Positions 38,666 to 46,017 of a stretch of DNA of 46,253 nt are shown here, piece by piece (position 1 is the stretch's first letter; each line of letters starts with the position of its first letter). A program made the position numbers and the translations under genes. The notes under the pieces are model-generated. The model saw only the letters and a list, made by a program, of their open reading frames with translations. It ran no database searches and was not told the origin of the DNA. Location of the stretch: assembly GCA_964586595.1 (NCBI GenBank), contig CAZPHB010000018.1, positions 1 to 46,253 of the forward strand, in the 5' to 3' direction. The DNA is from REEB481 sp964586595 (lineage in GTDB: Bacteria; Bacteroidota; Bacteroidia; NS11-12g; UBA955).

Positions 38666-40396
38666 TTGTCCGAAACCAAACCCATCTTTTACACCCTTAA
38701 ACACATCCGGTTGTTGCTTACGGACAGGCAGCGACGCAGGAGCAACCTCATCATTGGCATCGCAACCCTCATTTCACTGGCTGATGTGCTTGGGTTGTCG
38801 GCAATGGTTCCCGTTCTGATGCTGGCTATTGACCGCAGTTTTTTGGAGAAAAGCAGCAAAATCAGGTGGCTGTTTGAAGCGTTGAACTTTAGCTCCGAGG
38901 CGCATTTCCTCATCTTTCTGGTGGTTTTAATCTTATTGTTTTTCCTGTTGAAGAATTTATTGGCCATCCTGTTTTACCGTTTCACGCGGAAGAACGCTTT
39001 GTCCATCGTCTCCAATCTGGCTTCACAATGCTACAAACACCAGTTTTCCGCTGGTAAGGAGCTGCGTTTTGACCATCATGCAGCGCAGTTTTCCGACAAA
39101 GTGCTGTTTACCCCGTTTCATTTTGTTACCGGGGTTTATTTCCCGGTGATCAACCTCATTTCAGAAATGGTGGTGGTTTGTTCCTTGTTGGTGATTTTTG
39201 GCATATACAAGCCCATGCTCTTGTTTTTCCTGTGTGGTTTGTTCATCCCTTCTTTTTACCTGGTAAACCGCTATACCCGAAACCGGGTGTTTAACTTGGG
39301 GAAAACCAGCAGTCATTTCCGGGAAAAAGCCACGCACATCCTTGATTTTGGGCTGCCCGGTTACATTGACATCCGCATCCATAAGGCAGAACAACGCTTT
39401 TTTGAGAAGTTCAGGTTGTATCAGGAAGGTTTCACCTCTGCAGGAATCAGAACGGTTAGTTTCCAATTGATACCGGGCAGAATCAATGAGCTGGTAGCGC
39501 TTGCCGGCATCATCCTGTTGGTTTTTTATGGCTATTTCCTCAGCGACAACCCCGGTGATGTGCGCATCACGGCTGCATTGCTTGCATTTTCTATTTTTCG
39601 TTTGATTCCCGCTGCCAATAGGGTGTTGCAGGCCAATCTGCACATCAAGGCGCACCATTTTACCGTCAAACGGCTGTTGGAATGCAAGGATTCAGAGGCT
39701 GGATTCCAGGAGCGCAGTCCGGACGTGTTCCGGGAGCACATTACCCTTTCCAAGCTCAGTTTCAGCTACCGCAAAAGCGGACTTCAGGTGTTTGATGGTG
39801 TGGATTTGGAAATCGCCCGCGGCTCCTGTACGGGAATAGTGGGCCCTTCCGGCGCGGGAAAAAGCACCCTGCTGAAGTTGATCATGGGTATGGAAATGCC
39901 TGATTCCGGTGCGGTTTTGTGTGATGGTCAGAGGATGGAAGAAGGGCTGAATCTTTCGGGTTTGTGTGGTTATGTAAGTCAGGAACCTTATCTGTTTCAG
40001 GGAACCCTTGCCGAGAATGTTGCGCTGGGACAGGCGCCGGGCGCCATCGACATGCTTCGGGTGGTTGACTGTTTAAAGCGGGCCGCCTTTATCCCGGCAG
40101 GGGATGAAGCATCGTGGCCCTTTCAGGAAATAGAAGACCGCGGTGGCAACTTGTCGGAAGGACAGAAGCAACGTATTTCCATGGCCCGGGCCTTGTACTT
40201 TGACCGTCCGGTGCTTATCCTTGACGAGCCTACCAGCGCCCTGGATGAACATACAGAAACACAAGTGCTGCAAACCATACAGGATTTGCGAAAACACGGA
40301 AAAACCATCATCATCATTGCACACCGCACAAGGATGTTAGACCTTTGCGATAAAATCTACCTCATCAAGAATCAAAAGCTTCATATCCAATCATGA
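38666..40396 (+). CDS. PglK-like ABC exporter (fused permease and ATPase)
   Basis: 576 aa. Six membrane helices occupy about residues 25-325, then an ABC ATPase: Walker A VGPSGAGKSTLL near 392-403, Q-loop GYVSQEPYLF, signature LSEGQ at 496-500 (Glu in place of the usual Gly), Walker B VLILDEPTSALD and the His of IIIIAHRTR. At the end of the permease IFRLIPAANRVLQ closely parallels the LYRLMPSANRI block of PglK, the flippase for lipid-linked oligosaccharides. It overlaps the Gfo/Idh gene by 4 bp and heads the nonulosonate cluster, so export or flipping of a glycan is likely. The cargo is inferred. Confidence 0.82.
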   Translation: MSETKPIFYTLKHIRLLLTDRQRRRSNLIIGIATLISLADVLGLSAMVPVLMLAIDRSFLEKSSKIRWLFEALNFSSEAHFLIFLVVLILLFFLLKNLLAILFYRFTRKNALSIVSNLASQCYKHQFSAGKELRFDHHAAQFSDKVLFTPFHFVTGVYFPVINLISEMVVVCSLLVIFGIYKPMLLFFLCGLFIPSFYLVNRYTRNRVFNLGKTSSHFREKATHILDFGLPGYIDIRIHKAEQRFFEKFRLYQEGFTSAGIRTVSFQLIPGRINELVALAGIILLVFYGYFLSDNPGDVRITAALLAFSIFRLIPAANRVLQANLHIKAHHFTVKRLLECKDSEAGFQERSPDVFREHITLSKLSFSYRKSGLQVFDGVDLEIARGSCTGIVGPSGAGKSTLLKLIMGMEMPDSGAVLCDGQRMEEGLNLSGLCGYVSQEPYLFQGTLAENVALGQAPGAIDMLRVVDCLKRAAFIPAGDEASWPFQEIEDRGGNLSEGQKQRISMARALYFDRPVLILDEPTSALDEHTETQVLQTIQDLRKHGKTIIIIAHRTRMLDLCDKIYLIKNQKLHIQS

Positions 40397-41430
40397 ATAC
40401 GTACAAATTTGCCGTAGTTGGATGCGGCCACATCGGCAAAAGACATGCTGAAATGGTGGTGCGCAATCCACAGGCGGAACTGGTGGCCCTGGCCGACATC
40501 AAAGCCAAGGACAGTCTGGGCCTGGACGCATATCAGGTGCCCTTCTTTTCATCGCTGGAAGCACTGCTGCGCGAAGGACCGGCATTCGATGTTCTTTGTG
40601 TAGCCACACCCAACGGCCTTCATGCCTCGCACGCCCTGGCCGGATTGGAAAGCGGTCATCATGTGGTGATTGAAAAACCCATGGCCCTGAGCAAAGCCGA
40701 TTGCGAACAGGTGATTTTCAAAGCCATGCAGCAACACAAAATGGTGTTCTGTGTGATGCAAAACCGCTACTCGCCGCCATCAGTGTGGATCAAAGATGTG
40801 ATTCAGGAACAGGTGCTCGGCGACATCCACCTGGTTCAGGTGAACTGCTATTGGAACCGCGACGACCGCTATTACAAAGCCGGTGGCTGGAAAGGCTCCA
40901 GGATCCTCGATGGCGGAACCCTGTTTACCCAGTTCAGCCATTTTGTGGACATCATGTTCTGGCTGTTTGGCGACATCACCGACATCAAAGCGCAATTTGC
41001 AGATTTCTCCCACCAGAACAGTACGGAGTTTGAAGACAGCGGCCTGGTGCAGTTCCGCTTTAAAAACGGAGGCTTGGGCAGCATCAATTACAGCACCGCC
41101 GTGTGGGATAAGAATTTTGAAAGCAGCATCACCATCATTGGCAGCAAAGGAACCGTGAAAATTGGCGGGCAGTACATGAATGAAGTAGAATACTGCCACA
41201 TCCAGGATTATACCATGCCCGAACTGCCACCTGCAAACCCCGCCAACGATTACGGTCCGTATAAGGGAAGCGCCGCAAACCACAACTACATTTTCGACAA
41301 TGTAATCAATTCGCTGAATGGTGGTGAATTTCCAACCACCAACGCACTCGAGGGATTGAAGGTGGTTGAAATCATTGAAAACATATACGCTCAGAATCCC
41401 TATTTCCGATTGAAATTCAAGGATGCCTGA
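40393..41430 (+). CDS. Gfo/Idh/MocA-family oxidoreductase
   Basis: 345 aa NAD(P)-dependent sugar oxidoreductase. VVGCGHIGKRHAEM at residues 8-21 is the dinucleotide fold, and VVIEKPMALSKADC supplies the conserved EKP lysine. GGWKGSRILDGGTLFTQFSH is the active-site region, where the usual catalytic His is matched by the SH dipeptide. The layout resembles WlbA/WbpB, which oxidise UDP-GlcNAc uronate, but a substrate cannot be assigned. Wedged between the exporter and neuB by 4-bp and 8-bp overlaps, it probably acts on a sugar of the same glycan. Confidence 0.88.
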   Translation: MNTYKFAVVGCGHIGKRHAEMVVRNPQAELVALADIKAKDSLGLDAYQVPFFSSLEALLREGPAFDVLCVATPNGLHASHALAGLESGHHVVIEKPMALSKADCEQVIFKAMQQHKMVFCVMQNRYSPPSVWIKDVIQEQVLGDIHLVQVNCYWNRDDRYYKAGGWKGSRILDGGTLFTQFSHFVDIMFWLFGDITDIKAQFADFSHQNSTEFEDSGLVQFRFKNGGLGSINYSTAVWDKNFESSITIIGSKGTVKIGGQYMNEVEYCHIQDYTMPELPPANPANDYGPYKGSAANHNYIFDNVINSLNGGEFPTTNALEGLKVVEIIENIYAQNPYFRLKFKDA

Positions 41431-42439
41431 TCCGCAAACTATGTTCCTCATCGCTGAAATTGCCCAAGCCCATGAAGGCAGTTTGGGTATTGCGCATTCA
41501 TACATCGATGCACTGGCGGAAACCGGCGTGGATGCGGTGAAGTTTCAGGTGCACATTGCCGAAGCTGAAAGCAGCAGCTTGGAGCAGTTTCGTGTGAACT
41601 TCAGCTATGAAGATGCCACCCGTTTCGACTACTGGAAAAGGATGGAATTCACCCCGGAGCAATGGGCCGGTCTCAAGCAACACTGCACCGACAAAGGCAT
41701 GGAGTTTCTGGCGTCTCCTTTTTCAGTTGCTGCCGTAACACTGCTGGAGCAACTGGAAGTGAAGCAATACAAAATTGGCTCGGGAGAACTGAGCAATTTT
41801 CTGATGTTGGACCGAATTGCCCAAACCGGGAAGCCCATCATCCTTTCATCAGGGATGAGCAATTGGGCGGAACTGGATGACACCATTGCGTTCCTCAGGC
41901 CTTTCGGCAACAAGTTGAGTTTGATGCAGTGCACCACAGCATATCCAACGCAGCCCGAACAGTGGGGGCTTCAGGTCATGGCAGCGATGAAAGAGCGCTA
42001 CGACATTCCGGTAGGCTTTTCAGACCATTCCGCGAATATTTACGCCGGACTTGCAGCAGCTGCGCTGGGTGCGTCGATGCTTGAATTCCATGTGGTGTTT
42101 CATAAAACCATGTTCGGCCCCGATGCCAAAGCGTCGCTAACCATCGAAGAAACCGCGCAATTGGTTGCCGGTTGCCGGCAGATCAGCAAAGCGCTGCAAA
42201 CACCTGTTGCCAAAACCGATGCTGCCGCATTTACAACACTTAAAACCATGTTCGGAAAAAGCCTGTGTGTTAACAAAGACTTGCCCGCCGGACACATCCT
42301 GGAACGTACCGACCTGGAATCCAAAAAGCCCGGAGATGCGGGTATTCCGGCGCATGACTACAGGAACTGCATCGGGAAGAAACTTGTCCACGACATGAAG
42401 CGTTGGGCATTTCTGAAACCCGAACACCTTCAATCCTGA
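41423..42439 (+). CDS. neuB: NeuB-family nonulosonate (N-acetylneuraminate-type) synthase
   Basis: 338 aa. TIM barrel that condenses an acyl-amino hexose (ManNAc or a related sugar) with phosphoenolpyruvate. Signatures: FLIAEIAQAHEGSLGIA, AVKFQVHIAE, FLASPFSVAA, KIGSGELSNFLML, ILSSGMSNWAEL and FSDHSANIYAGLAA; metal and PEP residues fall in these blocks. Residues about 280-338 are the antifreeze-like SAF domain (KDLPAGHILERTDLESKKPG). The ATG at 41423 overlaps the upstream gene by 8 bp; the ATG at 41441 is a possible alternative. NeuB, PseI and LegI cannot be told apart by eye. Confidence 0.93.
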   Translation: MPDPQTMFLIAEIAQAHEGSLGIAHSYIDALAETGVDAVKFQVHIAEAESSSLEQFRVNFSYEDATRFDYWKRMEFTPEQWAGLKQHCTDKGMEFLASPFSVAAVTLLEQLEVKQYKIGSGELSNFLMLDRIAQTGKPIILSSGMSNWAELDDTIAFLRPFGNKLSLMQCTTAYPTQPEQWGLQVMAAMKERYDIPVGFSDHSANIYAGLAAAALGASMLEFHVVFHKTMFGPDAKASLTIEETAQLVAGCRQISKALQTPVAKTDAAAFTTLKTMFGKSLCVNKDLPAGHILERTDLESKKPGDAGIPAHDYRNCIGKKLVHDMKRWAFLKPEHLQS

Positions 42440-42464
42440 ATCAAACAATCCTCAACAAAGCAAC

Positions 42465-43622
42465 ATGAGCATCAGAAAAATATGTGTTGTGGTAACGGCA
42501 AGGCCGAGCTACAGCAGGATAAAAACAGCATTGCAGGCCATCAAAGATCATCCGGATCTGGAATTGCAGCTGGTGATAGCGGCTTCGGCCCTGCTCGACC
42601 GCTATGGTTCGGCTGTAAACTACATCCGTCAGGATGGTTTTGACATTACCGCCCAGGTGTTTAATGTACTGGAAGGCGAAAACCTTACTGCCGCGGCGAA
42701 AACAACAGGCATCGGCATTTTGGAACTGAGCACGGTGTTCAACAACATCAAGCCCGATATGGTCATCACCATCGCCGACCGTTTCGAAACCATGGCCACT
42801 GCCATCGCGGCTTCGTACATGAACATTCCGTTGGTGCATATTCAGGGCGGCGAAGTGACCGGAAATATTGACGAGAAGGTACGCCATGCCATCACCAAGT
42901 TGGCCGATTATCACTTCGTGGCTTCTACATCTGCGTATGAACGGGTCATAAAACTCGGCGAAGAACCCGATTCTGTATTTAATACCGGGTGTCCGAGTAT
43001 CGACCTGGCGGCCCGCATCAAGGAACAGCCTGCACTCGATTTCGATCCTTATGAAAAATATGGCGGCGTAGGGCAGAAGCCTGATTTGAAGCAAGGATAT
43101 TGGGTGGTGATGCAACATCCCGTGACCAATGAGTTTAATATGGCGCGCAGGCAAATTGAAGAAACCCTCAGCGCCATGTATCAGAGCGGTGAACAGGTGC
43201 TTTGGTTCTGGCCCAACGTAGATGCCGGTGCCGATGCAACCTCCAGTGGCATCAGGACCTTTCGCGAAGACCATGACCTGCGCAAGTTTCATTTCTTCAA
43301 AAACATGGAACCCGATGATTTCCTTCGCTTGCTGCTGAATGCCCGCGGGCTGGTTGGCAACAGCAGCGTTGGGATCAGGGAATGCGCATATCTGGGCGTG
43401 CCGGTGGTGAACATTGGTTCTCGTCAGAACAAGCGCGACCGGGGGTACAATGTGCTGGATGTGCCTTACGAACGCGAAGCCATCCTGAAGGCGGTGCAAA
43501 GCCACAATGCCAACAGGAACATCCCTGCTTCGCACGTGTATGGCGGCGGCGATGCCGGCGAAAAAATCGCAGCATTGCTGAGTACCCTGCCGCTGAAGTT
43601 CCACAAAACCATCGCCTACTGA
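42465..43622 (+). CDS. neuC: UDP-GlcNAc 2-epimerase, hydrolysing (NeuC type)
   Basis: 385 aa GT-B-fold enzyme converting UDP-GlcNAc (or a diacetyl analogue, as in LegG) to the free 2-epimer such as ManNAc plus UDP. Conserved parts are VVVTARPSYSRIK, IADRFETMATAIAAS, HIQGGEVTGNIDEKVRHAIT and GNSSVGIRECAYLGVPVVNIG near the UDP site. Unlike MnaA-type non-hydrolysing epimerases, it follows the NeuC layout. It lies 25 bp after neuB and 1 bp before neuA. With no LegB/LegC/LegH-like genes nearby, a simple ManNAc to sialic acid route is favoured. Confidence 0.9.
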   Translation: MSIRKICVVVTARPSYSRIKTALQAIKDHPDLELQLVIAASALLDRYGSAVNYIRQDGFDITAQVFNVLEGENLTAAAKTTGIGILELSTVFNNIKPDMVITIADRFETMATAIAASYMNIPLVHIQGGEVTGNIDEKVRHAITKLADYHFVASTSAYERVIKLGEEPDSVFNTGCPSIDLAARIKEQPALDFDPYEKYGGVGQKPDLKQGYWVVMQHPVTNEFNMARRQIEETLSAMYQSGEQVLWFWPNVDAGADATSSGIRTFREDHDLRKFHFFKNMEPDDFLRLLLNARGLVGNSSVGIRECAYLGVPVVNIGSRQNKRDRGYNVLDVPYEREAILKAVQSHNANRNIPASHVYGGGDAGEKIAALLSTLPLKFHKTIAY

Positions 43623-43623
43623 T

Positions 43624-44340
43624 TTGCCTAAAATTCTGGCCATCATACCTGCCCGTTCCGGTTCCAAGGGCGTTAAAGACAAGAACATCAAGCTTTTGGA
43701 TGGAAAACCCTTGCTGTGGTATTCCGTACAGGCTGCCCTGGAATGTGCGGAAATTGAAACTGTTCTGGTGAGCACCGACAGCGAGCATTACGCAGCTGTG
43801 GCGCGTGAATGTGGTGCGGAAGTGCCCTGGCTCAGGCCGGAAGCGCTTTCTGTCGATCATTCCGCCAGCATCGACGTGGTGATTCATGCCCTGGAATATT
43901 ACCTCGGGGAAGGAAAAGATTTTGATGCCGTTTGTTTGTTGCAGCCCACCACGCCGCTGCGCGAAAAAGGTTCCCTGAACGGGGCGGTGAACCGCTTCCT
44001 CACGCTTAACGCAGATGCTTTGGTTTCGGTGGTTCCGGTGCCCCACGAATACAATCCCCATTGGTTGTTTGAACCCGATGCTCAGGGCTACTTGCATATT
44101 GCCACAGGCGAAAAGGAAATCATCAAAAGAAGACAAGAACTGCCTCCGGCGTTTATGCGTGATGGAAGCATATACCTGACCAAAACATCGGTATTGCTGG
44201 AACAGCGCAGCCTCTACGGTGAAACGCTGGCATATTGGGAAAACTCCATGGATTTTCGGGTGAATATAGATGTGTTGTCCGATTGGCTACTGGCGGAAGA
44301 AAAAGTGATTTCGTTGAAAGGCAGGTTTATCGGGTCCTGA
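43624..44340 (+). CDS. neuA: Acylneuraminate cytidylyltransferase (CMP-sugar synthetase)
   Basis: 238 aa nucleotidyltransferase activating the nonulosonate with CTP. The opening PKILAIIPARSGSKGVKDKN is the CTP-binding signature, followed by TVLVSTDSEHYAAVARECGA, CLLQPTTPLRE and FRVNIDVLSDWLLAE with the metal Asp region. It starts at a TTG, 1 bp after the neuC stop; no ATG precedes the signature. It is the last gene of the operon and no sialyltransferase follows. NeuA and its legionaminate counterpart LegF/PtmB look alike, so the exact sugar is open. Confidence 0.92.
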   Translation: MPKILAIIPARSGSKGVKDKNIKLLDGKPLLWYSVQAALECAEIETVLVSTDSEHYAAVARECGAEVPWLRPEALSVDHSASIDVVIHALEYYLGEGKDFDAVCLLQPTTPLREKGSLNGAVNRFLTLNADALVSVVPVPHEYNPHWLFEPDAQGYLHIATGEKEIIKRRQELPPAFMRDGSIYLTKTSVLLEQRSLYGETLAYWENSMDFRVNIDVLSDWLLAEEKVISLKGRFIGS

Positions 44341-44374
44341 ATCATTCGCTTTTGTGACGCGGGTTACTGTGCAG

Positions 44375-44397
44375 CCTGCGCGCAGGAAGTTGCTTTG
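44375..44397 (+). promoter_or_regulatory. Palindrome and near -7 box upstream of the peroxiredoxin
   Basis: CCTGCGCGCAGG (44375-44386) is a perfect 12-bp palindrome; TTGCTTTG (44390-44397), one mismatch from TAnnTTTG, follows 3 nt later. If the box is the -7 element, the palindrome occupies the promoter spacer like an operator. Confidence 0.35.
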
Positions 44398-44418
44398 CAC
44401 CATTAAATCAGTTATCCA

Positions 44419-45066
44419 ATGGAACAAAACAGCAACTTCATGCCGCGCATTGGCGACATGGCCCCCGATTTTGAAGCATTGACCACCAAAGGTAAAATCC
44501 GCATGAGTGAATTCGCTTCCGGAAAATGGATCATCCTTTTTTCCCATCCCGCCGACTTCACTCCGGTATGCACTACAGAGATGAGCGGCTTCGCGCAGCA
44601 GAAAGGCACCTTCGATGCCATGAATACCGAACTGCTCGGATTGAGCATCGACAGCATTCACTCCCACCTGGCATGGGTGAACAATGTGCGCGAGAAAACC
44701 GGCGTGTATTTTGATTTTCCCATCATCGCCGACCTGGACATGAAGGTGAGCAAGCTGTACGGCATGCTGCAGCCCAATGAAAGCGAAACAGCGGCTGTGC
44801 GTGCGGTGTTTTTCATTGATCCTTCCAAGAAAATCCGCCTCATCATGTATTATCCGCTGAATGTGGGCCGGAACATGGATGAAATCCTGCGCGCATTGGA
44901 GGCCCTGCAAACTTCCGACGCGCACAAGGTGGCCATGCCGTTGAACTGGAGGAAAGGCGATCAGGTGATCATTCCTCCACCAAAAACCCTGGACGAGATG
45001 AACGAACGCCTGAACGACAACAGCATCGACCGCGTGGACTTTTATCTGGCCAGAAAAAACCTCTGA
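44419..45066 (+). CDS. Peroxiredoxin, Prx6 (1-Cys) type
   Basis: 215 aa thiol peroxidase. The peroxidatic Cys is in SHPADFTPVCTTEM (about residue 51), with the conserved Arg in VRAVFFIDPSKKIR. The long C-terminal domain (about 150-215) with NVGRNMDEILRALEALQ and the late NWRKGDQVIIPPP is typical of the Prx6 subgroup, which reduces hydroperoxides and often lacks a resolving Cys; no second Cys is seen here. It lies 78 bp after neuA with its own candidate promoter and terminator. It complements the superoxide dismutase and bacillithiol genes elsewhere in the window. Confidence 0.94.
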   Translation: MEQNSNFMPRIGDMAPDFEALTTKGKIRMSEFASGKWIILFSHPADFTPVCTTEMSGFAQQKGTFDAMNTELLGLSIDSIHSHLAWVNNVREKTGVYFDFPIIADLDMKVSKLYGMLQPNESETAAVRAVFFIDPSKKIRLIMYYPLNVGRNMDEILRALEALQTSDAHKVAMPLNWRKGDQVIIPPPKTLDEMNERLNDNSIDRVDFYLARKNL

Positions 45067-45091
45067 TTGTTCGAAAAACAAACAAGTAGTT

Positions 45092-45122
45092 AAGGGGCAA
45101 CAGCAATGTTGCCCCTTTTTTT
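45092..45122 (+). terminator. Intrinsic terminator of the peroxiredoxin gene
   Basis: The stem AAGGGGCAAC/GTTGCCCCTT (45092-45101 with 45108-45117) has a 6-nt loop and continues into a T-run up to 45122, 26 bp after the stop. Confidence 0.92.
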
Positions 45123-45131
45123 GCATGCGTA

Positions 45132-45395
45132 ATGAAGGTTCAATCACTGCTTAAAGTCGCCATTTTAATGTGGCTGCCCTTGCTGGTCTTTGCAGCTTTG
45201 GCAGATGCGTACACTGAAGAAATGAATTGGGGATGGGAAGATTATGTTGCGGCAACACTATTCCTTGCGGCAGGAACGCTTCTTTATGCCTTGATACGGC
45301 ATAAGGTTGCTGAGCAGTCCAGGCGGTTCTTCCTTTTCGCAGTGGCATTTCTTGGGCTGGCACTGCTGTGGGGATTGCTGGCTGTAGGGTTGTAA
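45132..45395 (+). CDS. Hypothetical small membrane protein, three hydrophobic segments
   Basis: 87 aa. Hydrophobic segments at about residues 7-25, 38-55 and 66-86, separated by an acidic stretch (DAYTEEMNWGWEDY) and a basic one (RHKVAEQSRR). No family is recognised. It lies just after the peroxiredoxin terminator and before a bidirectional terminator, so it must have its own transcription or depend on read-through; no TAnnTTTG box was found ahead of it. Confidence 0.5.
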   Translation: MKVQSLLKVAILMWLPLLVFAALADAYTEEMNWGWEDYVAATLFLAAGTLLYALIRHKVAEQSRRFFLFAVAFLGLALLWGLLAVGL

Positions 45396-45455
45396 GCGGC
45401 AATTGGTTTTATCGCCGGGGTGCAGCCCTTGGTGTGTACCTGCAACTTCCCGAAC

Positions 45456-45488
45456 AAAAAAAGACATCCAACACGGATGTCCTTTTTT
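45456..45488. terminator. Bidirectional intrinsic terminator
   Basis: The stem GACATCC-AACAC-GGATGTC (45463-45481) is flanked by seven As on the left and, after one C, six Ts on the right, between convergent genes ending at 45395 and 45571. Confidence 0.88.
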
Positions 45489-45570
45489 GTTTAGGGGTTA
45501 TCGGTTTTCTCGAGGTAAATATCCTAAAAGAGAAGACTTAAGGACTTTTATTTCAAATTGCCTGAATGAT

Positions 45571-46005
45571 TTATCGGCTGAAGACGTAACTGTTCTTTTG
45601 AAATTCCAAAACCATAGAGTTCTGCGAGATATTCTTGATGATGAAAGTTCCACTGGCAGAAACTCCACCGAATCCCATGATTTTGGTTCTTCTGATGATC
45701 AAATTACTACCACTCAACACCCAGTCGCTTTGGAATGGATAATCTTTACAGGAATTGCTGGTGTCTTTACAGTCTAAAAGGTTCTTTTTTGTCTTATCGT
45801 CAATATAAAAGCTCCAAATCATACCGGAGTCACAAGCGGTCAAACGCTTTGGCTTTGCGGGCTTTGTGAAATACTTGTAATCAACCAATTTCCAATCACC
45901 TAAAATCTGATTGATTTCCACCTTCTTTTTACTGGAAGTTGCTGTTTGGGCGAATGCACCGACAGAACAAACAAGGATTGTCATGAGGAGGAGGTTTTTT
46001 TTCAT
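45571..46005 (-). CDS. Secreted lipocalin-like small protein
   Basis: 144 aa. Signal peptide ending AFA, with Gln next. The body, with ILGDWKLVDYKYF near residue 34, then WSFYIDDKTKK, WVLSGSNLIIRR, ASGTFIIKNI and MVLEFQKN, is the eight-strand pattern of the small lipocalin-like family (DUF4923/DUF5004 style) found in Bacteroidota. It contains three Cys, at about residues 58, 79 and 86. The ligand is unknown. The start is fixed by a -7 box ending 4 nt before the ATG. Confidence 0.7.
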   Translation of the reverse strand: MKKNLLLMTILVCSVGAFAQTATSSKKKVEINQILGDWKLVDYKYFTKPAKPKRLTACDSGMIWSFYIDDKTKKNLLDCKDTSNSCKDYPFQSDWVLSGSNLIIRRTKIMGFGGVSASGTFIIKNISQNSMVLEFQKNSYVFSR

Positions 46006-46009
46006 GTTG

Positions 46010-46017
46010 CAAAGATA
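46010..46017 (-). promoter_or_regulatory. Lipocalin-like gene -7 box, 4 nt before ATG
   Basis: Minus-strand TATCTTTG exactly matches TAnnTTTG; CAAC and then the ATG at 46005 follow. The octamer and 4-nt spacing are identical to those at the methyltransferase gene. Confidence 0.6.

Noticed and set aside
42441..43775. 444-aa open frame on the minus strand opposite neuC
   Set aside because: It mirrors neuC and the neuA start, both strongly supported by motifs; the translation has no recognisable domain and is rich in His, Arg and Gln as expected for an antisense shadow.
38666..44340. Pseudaminic or legionaminic acid pathway
   Set aside because: The dehydratase, aminotransferase and N-acetyltransferase genes that both pathways need are absent from the cluster; a ManNAc-based route is the simpler reading, although the sugar remains unproved.
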